Part shown: positions 41,443-51,760 of the stretch, one piece after another
Layout: every line of letters begins with the position of its first letter
How positions within the stretch are numbered: the stretch's first letter is position 1
Origin: Symsagittifera roscoffensis
Taxonomy: Eukaryota; Xenacoelomorpha; Acoela; Convolutidae
Assembly: GCF_963678635.1 (NCBI RefSeq)
Contig: NC_087063.1
Coordinates: 20,776,701-20,840,700, forward strand
Length of the DNA: 64,000 nucleotides
Direction: 5' to 3'
The notes under the pieces: model-generated
Told to the model about the DNA's origin: nothing
Databases searched by the model: none
The model's input: the letters and a program-made list of their open reading frames with translations, nothing else
Position numbers and translations under genes: made by a program

Positions 41443-44400
41443 TTATGTCGGCCTTTCAGGAAAGTTCGAACAACTAGACGGCCCATCATCTGTTTCCGAC
41501 TTCATTGAAAACAAGTTCCTAGAAGATTTCAATTCATTCACTCTTTTCATTATACATTCTTGGTTCGCATGCAATGAACATTTAGTTACATCAAAATTTT
41601 TCAAGTTCTCCACACTCTGAAAGTCTGTGTTCAGAGGCAAAGTATAGCCAAGTTTCTTTCCCCTCTGTAATGTCACTGTTGTTGCTTCTGTGTTCAATAA
41701 CACACTCACATACAGTCCGCTCTGAGTGAGTGAGAAGCTTCTTCCTAAAATAGCCGAGCTTTTACTGTTTGGATTTGGTACCAGACACACCTGTCTGTCA
41801 TTGCTGAGTTCATTCAAGTTCCTCATCCTAAACGTCGCTACTACGGCTCGGTTTGGTTTTAATCTAACTTTTCGATCCAGAAAAATCGGCACCTTGGCCT
41901 GGTTAATTAAGATCTTATTAAGGGGTCTCTTTTCATACTTTCTCTCAGGATCCTTGATCCTAATCAACCCGTCATTGAGATCGATCGTGACATTAAAGTT
42001 GCGCACGAAATCCCTTCCTAAGATGAACTGATCGGATTCGTCCAAATTCTCCACTACTAGGAAGCTCATCCAAAGATGTCTTCCTCCGAGCTGCAGTGAA
42101 ATGATCGGGGTTCGTCCAGTCACATAGATCGCTCCCTGATTGGCAGCTGCCAACCTGATGTTTGTCGGTATGAGATCCGACCTTTCGAAACCCATGTCGG
42201 TCCAAGTTTTGACTGGCATGACACTAACAACTGCTCCCGTGTCTAGCAGTCCCTTCACTGAAAGTTGTCTGCTTTCCACGTCCAGCACGTGTGCGGCCAG
42301 ATCGGCCTCGCAACCTATATGCACCGCATCTTGTTCGAGCATCGCGTTGTGTCCGATTCGTCTAACCTTCAGCTCCTCTTGACCAACGTACATCCGGCCA
42401 ATCTGATCGTTCGCATCAGTTATGTGAGCTTTTGTGTAGATGTTGATGCCATCCACATTCATTAGGATCGGGTAAGGGCCATGGACATCGATATAATGTC
42501 CATCCACTTTCATCAGCCTCGGGCCTCCTGTTGTGAGCAGCGCTCGCACTGCCCTGGAGTCCAGTTTGGGATCTTTCTCCTTCAGGTAGTCGGCATAGAT
42601 GTCCAGGTGGACTAGTGTAATTTCAGATGGTTCACTTAAGTTCTTGACAACCTGGTGCCCTGCAACTGAGATAATGGACATTATTTTTGTCCCCTCCTTC
42701 GTCATGCCGAAGGTTCTCCCAGATATAACGTTCAGTTTTAGTCCCTGTTTCCTGGGCTCCTCTTTGTCTTCTACTTTCGTCGTTTTACCCAGAATATTAA
42801 AACTTTCCCGAAGATCTGTGCTCTCCAGCTCCGACCTTACCCATTGCTCCACTTCTTTCGTGGCTAGGTCCTGTTTGACATTCTGCAGCGCTGTCCTTGC
42901 CGCCAGGCCGTAATCCACCTTGAGTGGGCTAGACGACTCTGCCTCCAGGTTCGAGGCTACCACCTTGTCCGGCAGTGTCTTTACCTTCTTAGTCGTAAAG
43001 GTGCTCGGTGTCGTCTCCTTTCTCCGAGACTCAGCCTCGTTCATCAGACGTGCTCGACTGGCTTTGACACCCGAAAGCGCCTCTTCATGGCGCGGATGTT
43101 TCGCGTCCGCCACTGCATCCCAAAATTGAGTACAATCCGACTTGAAGTGTCCCTCCAAATTACAGAAGAAACACCTCGGACCATATTTCATGATGAGCCC
43201 TCTGGAGTACTCTTCGTGATCCTCGTCGGTCGCGTCGGCGTCCTCGAGAAAGTAGCCTATCGCCTTCATGTTCTGTTTGTATGCAGAACACGCGGAAACG
43301 TGATGGTCCATCGAACCACAATTCGCACACGATCTCCTCTTATCCATGTCATTGCGAGGTTTGTACCAACTGGAATTCGCACCAGTGTTTGTCCCGCTAT
43401 AGTTACCATAATTGCTGTAACGGTTTTGCGCCCTCGGTTTTATGAGTAAATACTCGCGTGACTTCATGCGCAAATCATCAGGCATGGGTACCTGGTCAAG
43501 TGACAGGGTGAAGTGTGTGGCCAACATCGTCTTCAACTCCTCACTCCTTACTCCGTCCATGAACTTCGAAGCAATCGGCAAGTTTCGCTCGGATATTCTC
43601 TCATCAGGATTAATTCTCCTTCTAAGCAATTCAAGGTCGTCCAAAAATTTATCTATGGATTCGTCATCTCTTTGACGCCTCTTTTCGAACTTCGCCATAG
43701 CCTGGTGCCGTTGTACTCCAGAGCCGAAACGATTCAGCAGGATGTCGAATATCTTGCGAGCGCTGTCTCTCTCATTGGCTCTTTTCGCCATTACACAACT
43801 CAGTGCAGTACTCTCCAGGTTGCTCGTTAGTTCGCTGCACTCTTGTTTCTTGGAGAGACTCTCTTCCTCAAAGTGTAACTTCATCACCTCTATCCAAGTA
43901 TCAATGCAGCCGTCTGACTTGTCTTTATATGACTTCGGCTTTTTCAGTGTCCTTCTTGACCTCTCTCTTCTCTCGGTTGACTTCGAGAGTTTGGTGATGA
44001 ATGTTTCGAGAGATCTGTTCAGAGGCTCAAACATCGAGGCATACATCGTTTTGTCCTGTGAGACTGTAGTCAGATCTGGTACTGAACTGACTTTTGGCAC
44101 AATTGGCAACCTTGTCTCCGGGGTAGCATCTGCCTCCGGCGGGACTGGATTCGTCCAGACAGGCCTCGACGGGGCTGCCCTTGGCCGCTCCTTGTTTCTA
44201 GGTTCGTAGTTCGTTCTCGAGCTTTGCTGGGCTCTGGCACTGCTTCCCGTACCATATCCATCATTCGCATGGCGTGAGCGCTCCTTTTGGTTGGAACGCT
44301 CCTGCCAATTGCTCCCATTCAGGATCGCGTCAAGCTTCCGCATCATCAAGTCAGACTTGGTATCTAACCTTTTCTCCAGGCTAGTCATCGTGTGGGCGTA

Positions 44401-45171
44401 GGTACTATCATGATCGTTCAACAATCGCTCGATCTTTTTCGTCATCCTAGCCTCTTTTTCCTGTGACTCCTTGTTTGCCTGTGCCAGGCTCTCCGCCAGG
44501 CATTGATCAGCGTTGCGAATCAATTGAGCCTGATCAACCCTCGCCTGCGACTTCGCGTGCGTTAGTTCATCTCTCAGATTCTCTCGCCCCTGGTGAGCTC
44601 TCTCGTCAACCTGATCTATTCTCTTAGTCATGTCCCGTCTCAATTCATCCAGACCATTCATTACGCCAGCGAACATGTCACTTATGTCGCCAGTGGCCCC
44701 AAATGACGGGGTTAGTCCCAAAGAAGATGAGGTCAACTGCGGCTGCAGCCCGGTGCTTGATGACGCACCGCCTTTCTGCTTGCTCATCGACGTCATCAAT
44801 CTGTCGAACGTTGATGACGCTCCCATCGTTATCCCATCTGACATGGGCCTGGTCGGCGAGGCGGATGACGCCTTCCTGCTCATGTCGTTCCTTGGGCACG
44901 GTGTGAAGTTCACATCCGGATGGGTTATCTCCGGGTAGTCATAACTGGAAGATAAACCTTCAGATCGTAGTGACGCTATGCGCTCATCGTACAAAGACTT
45001 CCAACTCTTCTTGGCCTTCGAACCCGGTTGTTCTTCACTCGGGCTTATACTCGACATCATCGCGTTGTTACTCTGCTTGGCCAGAGATGAGTGGGTATTA
45101 GCCGAATGTGAATATTCTCTCATCCACCTATGACTCTTGGTCTCCGATTTGGACATTCCCTTGAATAACAC
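41443..45171 (-). CDS. Gag with zinc knuckles plus aspartic protease, 1242 aa
   Basis: The N-terminal ~350 residues are Ser/Lys-rich with a coiled coil (about 170-290). A gag-like capsid region follows (about 370-600: DTWIEVMKLHFEEE, RRQRDDESIDKFLDDLELLRRRI). Two CCHC-type knuckles (CANCGSMDHHVSAC ~612, CFFCNLEGHFKSDC ~666) bind RNA. Near residue 975 LLDTGAVVSVMP marks a retropepsin, with ILGRDF near its end. The protease cleaves the polyproteins. At 1242 residues gag-PR is well above the usual Ty3/gypsy length. Confidence 0.88.
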   Translation of the reverse strand: MLFKGMSKSETKSHRWMREYSHSANTHSSLAKQSNNAMMSSISPSEEQPGSKAKKSWKSLYDERIASLRSEGLSSSYDYPEITHPDVNFTPCPRNDMSRKASSASPTRPMSDGITMGASSTFDRLMTSMSKQKGGASSSTGLQPQLTSSSLGLTPSFGATGDISDMFAGVMNGLDELRRDMTKRIDQVDERAHQGRENLRDELTHAKSQARVDQAQLIRNADQCLAESLAQANKESQEKEARMTKKIERLLNDHDSTYAHTMTSLEKRLDTKSDLMMRKLDAILNGSNWQERSNQKERSRHANDGYGTGSSARAQQSSRTNYEPRNKERPRAAPSRPVWTNPVPPEADATPETRLPIVPKVSSVPDLTTVSQDKTMYASMFEPLNRSLETFITKLSKSTERRERSRRTLKKPKSYKDKSDGCIDTWIEVMKLHFEEESLSKKQECSELTSNLESTALSCVMAKRANERDSARKIFDILLNRFGSGVQRHQAMAKFEKRRQRDDESIDKFLDDLELLRRRINPDERISERNLPIASKFMDGVRSEELKTMLATHFTLSLDQVPMPDDLRMKSREYLLIKPRAQNRYSNYGNYSGTNTGANSSWYKPRNDMDKRRSCANCGSMDHHVSACSAYKQNMKAIGYFLEDADATDEDHEEYSRGLIMKYGPRCFFCNLEGHFKSDCTQFWDAVADAKHPRHEEALSGVKASRARLMNEAESRRKETTPSTFTTKKVKTLPDKVVASNLEAESSSPLKVDYGLAARTALQNVKQDLATKEVEQWVRSELESTDLRESFNILGKTTKVEDKEEPRKQGLKLNVISGRTFGMTKEGTKIMSIISVAGHQVVKNLSEPSEITLVHLDIYADYLKEKDPKLDSRAVRALLTTGGPRLMKVDGHYIDVHGPYPILMNVDGINIYTKAHITDANDQIGRMYVGQEELKVRRIGHNAMLEQDAVHIGCEADLAAHVLDVESRQLSVKGLLDTGAVVSVMPVKTWTDMGFERSDLIPTNIRLAAANQGAIYVTGRTPIISLQLGGRHLWMSFLVVENLDESDQFILGRDFVRNFNVTIDLNDGLIRIKDPERKYEKRPLNKILINQAKVPIFLDRKVRLKPNRAVVATFRMRNLNELSNDRQVCLVPNPNSKSSAILGRSFSLTQSGLYVSVLLNTEATTVTLQRGKKLGYTLPLNTDFQSVENLKNFDVTKCSLHANQECIMKRVNELKSSRNLFSMKSETDDGPSSCSNFPERPT

Positions 45172-45698
45172 TTCCTCTCGCGGCTCGACCTCGGAACACT
45201 CTCAACTTCCTCCCGCTCGAGGTCCTCGCTCGGCTCAAAGTCGGGTCGAGTGAGCGTCCGTTCCCCTTCGTCAAAGGGGTCCACAAGCGTTTCGCTCGCG
45301 GTTCCGGCCTCGGCGCTCCGCCCTTGATCGCCATCGAGGTTTTTCTCGCTCCTAAGTTTCATTTCGCTCACTGAAAGATCAGGTTGACCTTCAGTCGATT
45401 CGTTTTCAGCAAACACGTCGGAGGCGCTGCTAAACGAGGACTGGCTACGCCTAGTTTTAAATTTTCGCGTGCTGCCCTTGCTCAGCCAGGGAATCTTAGT
45501 AGTCGATCCTAACGAGTCCCTGCGCTGCATACTTTGTGACAAAAAACAATATTCGTATGATTTAATGGCGATGCACACGTACCGCAAACAAGTTCTAGTT
45601 AAATTACTTAACGCTGCCTCTTCGATCTCGTAAGTATCAAGATTGTCTCTTAGGTTTCTCAATGACAATCTTAGTGACTCAGCTAGAGTTACACACAC
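45120..45698 (-). CDS. Short frame upstream of gag, 192 aa, uncertain
   Basis: Overlaps the start of the gag frame by ~50 bases. Rich in Ser, Glu and Arg, with no recognised domain. It could be an N-terminal gag extension or leader protein, or a non-coding frame. The choice cannot be made from sequence alone. Confidence 0.4.
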   Translation of the reverse strand: MCVTLAESLRLSLRNLRDNLDTYEIEEAALSNLTRTCLRYVCIAIKSYEYCFLSQSMQRRDSLGSTTKIPWLSKGSTRKFKTRRSQSSFSSASDVFAENESTEGQPDLSVSEMKLRSEKNLDGDQGRSAEAGTASETLVDPFDEGERTLTRPDFEPSEDLEREEVESVPRSSRERKCYSRECPNRRPRVIGG

Positions 45699-46002
45699 AG
45701 GGCCTGCTCAGTATTGATATTATGCTAACTCAACCCTGTTGTATAGTATAACAGTATTACAAAATTTTCACGAGATATAATCAACACACAAAACACAATG
45801 GATAACAAGATAAGAACATCCTACAGGTGACAGCGACCTTTCGTCAGTATCAATTTATCGCCACAAATTTTATCAAGTCACTGCTTCGTTAAAATCAAAC
45901 AATCTTTGATAAAAAGCAGTGATGATTCAGAAACAGATCAATAAAACTTAGTCTTAAAGAAAAAGACTTCCCTCAATCGGAACGATCCGAAAGAACAAAG
46001 CC

Positions 46003-46074
46003 CAGGACACAGTCTTCTCAAGTGGGTGTGTATTTGCCTAAAACACCCACCGAGGTCATCTTTTAGGTGCCCTG
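46003..46074 (-). ncRNA. Leader RNA hairpin, copy 1
   Basis: Inner stem GTGGGTGT (46022-46029) with ACACCCAC (46043-46050) around a 13-nt loop. Outer stem CAGGACAC (46003-46010) with GTGCCCTG (46067-46074), one mismatch. Downstream TAAGTAGCTCAAGGCAACC is shared with copy 2. Confidence 0.65.
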
Positions 46075-46185
46075 CGACTGCCCGAGCTGTCCTACTAAGT
46101 AGCTCAAGGCAACCTCTGATCGAAAATTTCTATGGTCTAAGAAAAAGCTCCCCCACACCCGGACTGCTCCAAGTGCACGAGAGTA

Positions 46186-46259
46186 GGGAACAACTTTTCT
46201 TCTGAAGTGAGTGTGTATTTGCTTAATACACTCACCGAGGTCTTCCTTTATTTGTTCCC
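46186..46259 (-). ncRNA. Leader RNA hairpin, copy 2
   Basis: Inner stem GTGAGTGT (46207-46214) with ACACTCAC (46228-46235). Outer stem GGGAACAA (46186-46193) with TTGTTCCC (46252-46259), fully paired. Relative to copy 1 both stems differ on both sides in a compensating way, while the loop GTATTTGCTTAAT stays conserved. Confidence 0.65.
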
Positions 46260-48641
46260 GGATTGCCCGAACTTTCCTATTAAGTAGCTCAAGGCAACCA
46301 CACAACCAAAATCACAATTAAAAAAAAATTTTTTGTTTGGGTACTTCTGATACACCCGATCTAGAATCCAAAGTTGATCACGATTTTCCGGGTCAAAATG
46401 GGCTCATATGATCCTAATAAGCACGCCTAATATCCTAATATGATCTTAATTAAATTGATATTTTCCGTTTCCCAAATTGCCACAGAAGGTTTCCTCAAGT
46501 TTCTAACAATGAGGGTTGCTAAGATGTTTAAGTCACTCCGGTTGGTTACTTCGGAGGGTTGTTAAGACACTTAGCCTACCTCGGAGGGTTACTTCGGAGG
46601 GTACCTTAATCACCCAAGTTACTTCGGAGGGTCCCCTTAAATTTACTAAGGAGGGTCAATAAGATGCTTAATATGCTCCGGAGGGTTACTTCGGAGGGTA
46701 CCCCCAAAATTTTCAAATTTCTGAACCTCACTTAGAAGGGCCTTCAATTAACTTCAGGAAGCGTCCAAACAAGCTAAATTCTCTATGGGGGGCTGTTTTA
46801 ACTTTTTTGGATGATCTCGTGGAAGTTTTCCCCTAAGGAGGGTTGCCAAGGGCTTTAGCTGACTCCGGAGGGTTACCTCGGAGGGTCCCCCAAAAATCAA
46901 GAAAAAAGGTTATGTTACCGCAATAAAGTCTCCAAAAGCGGTCCACCTGACTTAAAACTAGGTTGGCTGACACGGTCAACCTTCCCAGTTGGATAAAAAG
47001 GTGTTTTGATAAAATTTTCTGCCGCTCGGAGGGTTACCTGTGATTTGGACCCTCCGAACCAACAAATTCTAAAAAAAATTTCTTTTCCGAGATTATCAAC
47101 CCAAAAACGGTTGCGGTCCGTAAAAGTGGTCTAAAACGTCGACTTATGGTACCAAAATTATCCCGATCGGTTGGCTAGTCTTTGAGAAATTGCCAAAAAC
47201 GTGTTTGTCCAAATGGCCTTTTTTCACCACCTATATAGGTTCTGAGAAACTTTTTCCGCAATTCCTATTGAAAGTGCCTAAAAATATTAGAAACGAGCGT
47301 AGTAGCCCTGTACGGCACTGGAATAATGCAAAAATCCGGACCAAAATTGGTTTGGAGACAAAATTTTGGCCAATAACTATCAAATTTGGACCCTCCGATT
47401 CCTTCCTTTTCCAATCCTTAAGTCGTTAGCTCTATCCACGGAGCTAATGGGAGGGTTACTCAAGAATTTTTCTGGCAGCCGAGCACGTTATGCTAGCACG
47501 CTCCTAATACAAAAAAAATTTTTGCTCTAACTCTAAAAACTCAAAAATTCGATCCCCAAAACAGATTGACAAAATTCAGAAAATTATCGAAATTTTGACC
47601 GAAATTTTTTTTTTCTTTTACTGAGTCTTTTCTCACGCAATTTCTTTAGTTAGGGGGATTGAACTACGTAGCTACTCCCTATATAAAAGCTTTTTGCTGT
47701 TCGGAAAAGCTCGGATATCCAAAAATTTGGGGGTCTATAGTTTGTCAAAATCAGTAATTTTCGACAAAATTTTGGTGTTTCTTGGGTCTAAATAGGAGAT
47801 AAGTAATATATAGCAAGGACAATAATCTATTAGTAGTCGTTAATGAATAGTACTATACCCTCTTTTGCACCAAAACACCCGAATTAAGACCCTTAACTCG
47901 GAAATTTGTAATCGATGGAGGGTACAATCGGACCGCACCAAACGTGCGTCCCACCACTTAAGTTTTAATGAAATAGTACCCGAACGATACTAAAATTATT
48001 TCAACGATACCCAACAGTCGTTGTGGATGTTGTCCCTATGTCCCTGTTGAGTGTGGAACACGTTGGTCAGCTTACCACTCTACCCTCCGGTCACCGGCAA
48101 AGTCACCATTAACGTGCTTAAATACTCAAATTACACTCAAGGGAGGGTATCCAACCCTTCACCAAAACACACAATCTTTCTATCAGAAACGATATAAATC
48201 AATCTGAAACAACAACAAACAGGAAGGTCAGATCACATCTCGTCCGGAAATAACATATGAACTGTCACTTTACGTTTTTTACTGTTTTTGGTCTTTTTTG
48301 GATTTTTTACTGTTTTTTGTACTTTTTTGTTTTCAAATAAATTTGTTTTTGGCTTTTTCTTGGTTATACACTATTTTTGTTTGGTTTCACGCTTTCTCTT
48401 TAATTGTTTTTCGTCCTGGGACCTCGGGACAAGCGGGCTCTAGATTTCCCACCTAACCCTCCGGCCCCCGGAATTTTCGGTGTTAACTAAGTTAAAAAGC
48501 TAAATAGTACTAGAGGGAGGGTACGCACCTTCCCCCTAGTACAATAACGGTCATTAATGCCTCTAAATCGGGCATGCGCCCGGAGCGGAGGGTTCGTCGC
48601 TGAAACGCTTGCTGATCATGATGGTCTTATGCCTTTGACAG

Positions 48642-48659
48642 GCCCACCCAGGAGCGCCA
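48642..48659 (-). other. Probable tRNA primer-binding site
   Basis: On the minus strand TGGCGCTCCTGGGTGGGC starts 12 bases inside the 5' LTR. It begins TGG, as required to pair with a tRNA 3' CCA. I could not assign the tRNA. Confidence 0.5.
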
Positions 48660-48671
48660 TAAAAACGTCTA

Positions 48672-49556
48672 TGTAACATTCGCCCAAATACTACACAGCG
48701 ACGGAGCGTAGAAAAAGTACCTATTAACGACTGGCAGGCATCAGTTACCTTAATCCTACTCGTTTTTCACCGTCTCGACCTTGCCAGTTGATTTTCTGGT
48801 CTGTTTAGGGCTAAGTAAAAAGTTACTATTTTTAGGCCATCAGTCAAACGACTTTTGATCAGCTTTCGTTTACATGCGAACACAACCACATAGCTGAGTC
48901 TCGGATCCTCAGACTACGTGATTGCCATTAAAAACACGGCTCGAACAACCTATTTTAATATGTTTTTGTGTGACAGTTCTATATTAAATCCATTGGAGAT
49001 GGATTGACCCTTTCCTCTTTCTAGCTACTCATATTCTAAAATATCAAATTATACCGGTGTTAATTCAGACTTCTACGACATCCAAGTAGCTACAAAGTTA
49101 GTTTAATATAGTCCCTTCACATGAAACAGTCTCTGGGGGACCAAGCCTCCGCTCCCGTAATCTTCCTGAGATAACGTTCTTATCTCTTCCAATTTGTGGC
49201 ACGGGAGGGTTCCGTGGAATATTCCTTCCCCACTGAAGCTTCCTTCTCCACTAATTTCCGCTGCTAAGAGTCTTATCGTGTGTCGTTGCCACGATAAGAG
49301 GCTTTGTATTTTTCGTCTCTTGTGCGACCGTTTTCCACAATATTTGTCGTTGTTCTGTTTTTTCGTCGTTTTTCGTCAAAATGGCCGTCTTTTTTGTATT
49401 TCTGAGAAATATCCACAATTCAATCGAAATTTTAAAAATAAAAATTCTAGAATATTCCTACCCTCCTTCGCAATAATTTTTCGTTCCTAGGGCCTTTATT
49501 CGTTTTTTTTTCGTGTCGCGGGAAGGTTGCGCTGTGCCATCTGGCAGAATGGCACA
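48672..49556 (-). repeat. 5' LTR of the giant element (885 bp)
   Basis: Aligns end to end with 24384-25269, with about 13 substitutions and one T-run length difference. Contains the conserved stem CTTATCGTG (49272-49280) with CACGATAAG (49290-49298). Promoter and polyadenylation signals must lie here but are not separately identifiable. Confidence 0.95.
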
Positions 49557-49595
49557 CTAATTCAAGATAGATATCATTACGATGCAAAAGTTAGT

Positions 49596-49806
49596 GATGA
49601 GGAAAACAGGCGTTTTCATAGCCGGATTACTTATTGAAGTAATCGAAACCGAATACTGATACTTAGACAGATGGTAGCTGATCATTTGTTCTCGGTCAAG
49701 GTAAAAAGTTTACTGTATTTCGAAGGAAATGTTGTCCAAAATCTTCATTGAAAACCGGCATAAACAGAGTAAAATCTAGAACTTGCGCTTAATTTGTCCG
49801 CTATTA
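49596..49806 (-). repeat. Right terminal inverted repeat of the outer DNA transposon
   Basis: Reverse complement of 22434-22647 at about 75-78% identity, ending in TTAATTTGTCCGCTATTA. It begins only ~40 bp beyond the LTR. Confidence 0.75.
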
Positions 49807-50559
49807 TAACACCAGCCCAGAATAAACCGGAGTTGAAAGTGAATCAAAAAAACTGACCTGATATGAGGCTACGGTTCTATCATATAGTTATATAAAGCTG
49901 CGCTTTTATTACCGGGGCTCTATAAATAAAAAAAATTTCGAAAGTGGTTTATCATCAAAAGTTCCGGGTACACAGGCAGCATTTGCAACCTGTATTGAGA
50001 GGGAGATTCCAGCTCAAGAAAACTACCTGCAATGGGTTCCTCGGTACACTAGCTCAAATTCTTACAAGCTTGTTCAAAAAATTTCTGCGCCAGGGCGGGC
50101 AGCACCCTCAGAATCTATTGGTTGAAAAATATATTCATCGGCTTTAAAATTTGAAAGCATTGACAATTTTTCTGCAGTTTTGAGACAAGATAGTTCATGT
50201 GATCGATCTTTAGTTTCATCTATTCCGCAAAGGTCTCTAGGTTTTTCACAAAATATTGAATCAAGGCGGAGTCCATTTGCATTTAGGCTGCTGATATGAC
50301 AGTTACAATCTTAGTTTATAACACGGTTCGACATCCAACCATTGCGATCCGAACCTATCCTGGTTAGCATTGAACCATTTCACATCAAAATTTTCTTTTT
50401 TCAAAATCGTTTGAGTATTTTATCTGTCAAAAATGGTATCTGTCCATTTTTTTCGGATTGAGTTTTCCGGAGTCACTTCAACTTTTGCTGAATCAAACCA
50501 AGTTTCTACTGCATCATTTTAAGTTCCATCCTCCTGCTCCAAACCAAACACTTTACTTA
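49807..50559. other. Unassigned region with possible decayed coding pieces
   Basis: Plus-strand frames around 49947-50122 and 50145-50300 have protein-like composition but no recognisable family. They may be debris of the adjacent LINE or another element. Confidence 0.3.
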
Positions 50560-51760
50560 AAGTAGCTTTCGCTCCCTCTGCTGAGGCTTAAAAAGCGAGT
50601 AAGGCTAGTAGGCGAGCGGAATGAATAGTCAAGCCAACTTTGGCTTCCGCGAGAAATGCTTGCAAAAATTAGGCATTAATCATTGTCACCTTAACTAAAG
50701 ATTTTCAGAAACTCCGATCGTATTTTTTCGAAGAATGACTTCGCAAAAACAAGGACTTGCACGCAAAAAAAGGAGTCTCGGCATCCTGAAGCAATTAATT
50801 AGAAGTTAAAAGCCATGATGTGCATCCAGCTTATCAATAGCCTCCGAAATCTTTTTAAGTTCAGTAAATTTTTTTGGCAGTTTTTTACGACAAATTTCGC
50901 CTATAGGGTAGCCCAAGACTAAAAGTTCAACATTAGATTTGTTTTTTTGACACTCTTTTTGAAATCGAACTACTGTTGTATTGTACTGCGTCTATGTAAC
51001 CTGACTTTTAAAACAAAGCTCACAATTTTTTGTATTTAGGTTAGAGCAATTGTTGTTTTTATTCCAGTGTTTTTAGGGTCTCGAAGCCTTGTCTTGTAGT
51101 CGTCGGCAAGGTTTCCTTCACTCTAATCACCAAACATTTATTTTTTTTCAAGTTTTTCTTATTAGGTTCTGTATTGTTTCAAGAAACAGCGGTGGAGCCC
51201 CGAGATCACGTTATTGTGCTCCTTCCTCCGACATAATGGTTGAATTTCTGTAATAAAGGTAACTCGGTTTGCTGTAGGCGCAAGGAGGATATTTGTACAA
51301 CTACGGGCGGTTCGAAAAAACGTGGTTCAGAGCATAGTTTGTCTATTAAGCAAATTAATTGCTTTACTGAAACCTATTTTAAGTAAAACCGAACACTTCG
51401 CGTGGTCATCGCGCTCTATCAAGTTTCTAAAGAAGTGTGCAGCAATTTCAGCTCCTCGTTTAGTACCACATCCTACCTGAAAAATCCCAACAAAGAACTT
51501 CTGCAAGAACTCTGCTACCTGCATATTAAGACGCAATGCGTTTGAACGTGGTGCCGATAGCAGTCAGTCGGAATTCTCCATGTGTTGCTAAGATTTGCTC
51601 CGAAAAAGAGAGATCATAGCTAGTTGGGTAGTTTACCTCCGCTAATAAAGTTTTGGAGCTTAGTGAGCGATTTGAAGAAAATGAGCCCCGCCTCGCCGTT
51701 TGATTTACTAATAAGGTCTTTGAAATCTTGAGTAACAACCAACCTCGTCCGATTTTGTCT
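50560..51760 (-). pseudogene. Decayed LINE reverse transcriptase
   Basis: On the minus strand, pieces of one LINE RT occur in the right order but in different frames. They are GEFRLTAIGTTFKRIAS (like the RPIAVG.TLRR block) at ~51540, then QVGCGTKRGAEIAAHFF and VLLKIGFSKAINLLNR (first catalytic-aspartate region, here G-F) at 51330-51480. Further on come LVLGYPIGEICRKKL and ISEAIDKLDAHHGF at 50810-50960, and a KVGLTIHSARLLALLAF block at ~50590. Several stops and frameshifts separate them. This family differs from the intact RT at 22734-24203. An old, dead copy. Confidence 0.7.

Larger units (their letters stand above)
45699..48641 (-). other. Leader (5' untranslated) region of the giant element
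   Basis: About 2.9 kb between the primer-binding site and the first frame, without a long open frame. It contains twin hairpins (46003-46259) and about 16 scattered copies of GGAGGGT (ACCCTCC on the RNA strand) between 46550 and 48600, often as TTACTTCGGAGGGT. Long structured leaders often serve packaging, export or cap-independent translation in retroelements; which applies is unknown. Confidence 0.6.
24384..49556 (-). mobile_element. Giant Ty3/gypsy-type LTR retroelement, ~25.2 kb, with a ~10-kb accessory gene block
   Basis: Both LTRs begin TG and end CA and are ~98.5% identical (about 13 differences over 885 bases), so the insertion is young to middle-aged. Reading the minus strand from the right: LTR, probable primer-binding site, ~3-kb leader, gag with protease, RT-RNaseH, a linker frame, integrase, then macro-domain, coiled-coil, SGNH-hydrolase and further unrecognised frames, a ~0.77-kb tail, and LTR. 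RT before integrase is the Ty3/gypsy (Metaviridae) order. Typical members are 5-12 kb, so this is far larger. Coding GC is clearly above that of the AT-rich flanks. As a fossil it looks nearly whole in layout, with roughly five to ten breaks; some frame changes may be natural. No target-site duplication is obvious by eye. Confidence 0.92.
22434..49806. mobile_element. Tc1/mariner-like inverted-repeat element interrupted by a LINE and a giant LTR element
   Basis: The sequence at 22434-22647 reappears as the reverse complement of 49596-49806, about 75-78% identical over ~213 bp. The outer ends TAGTGGACAAAATTAAGCGC and TAGCGGACAAATTAAGCGC resemble Tc1/mariner ends, and TA dinucleotides flank them. 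Inside lie only a LINE fragment, the LTR element, and about 90 and 40 bp of spacer. I read this as an old non-autonomous DNA transposon into which the LINE and then the LTR element inserted. No Tc1-type transposase remains. Confidence 0.6.

Noticed and set aside
28186-45000. Many plus-strand frames of 60-170 codons across the giant element
   Set aside because: All are antisense to long minus-strand frames with clear domains; they carry no recognisable motifs.
24371-49565. Target-site duplication flanking the giant LTR element
   Set aside because: The bases before the left LTR (CAAAA) and after the right LTR (CTAAT) do not match.
22434-49806. Polinton/Maverick, because a ~27-kb span has inverted-repeat ends and an integrase
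   Set aside because: No protein-primed DNA polymerase, packaging ATPase or double jelly-roll capsid is visible. The integrase belongs to an LTR element with RT, and the inverted repeats are only ~213 bp and Tc1-like.
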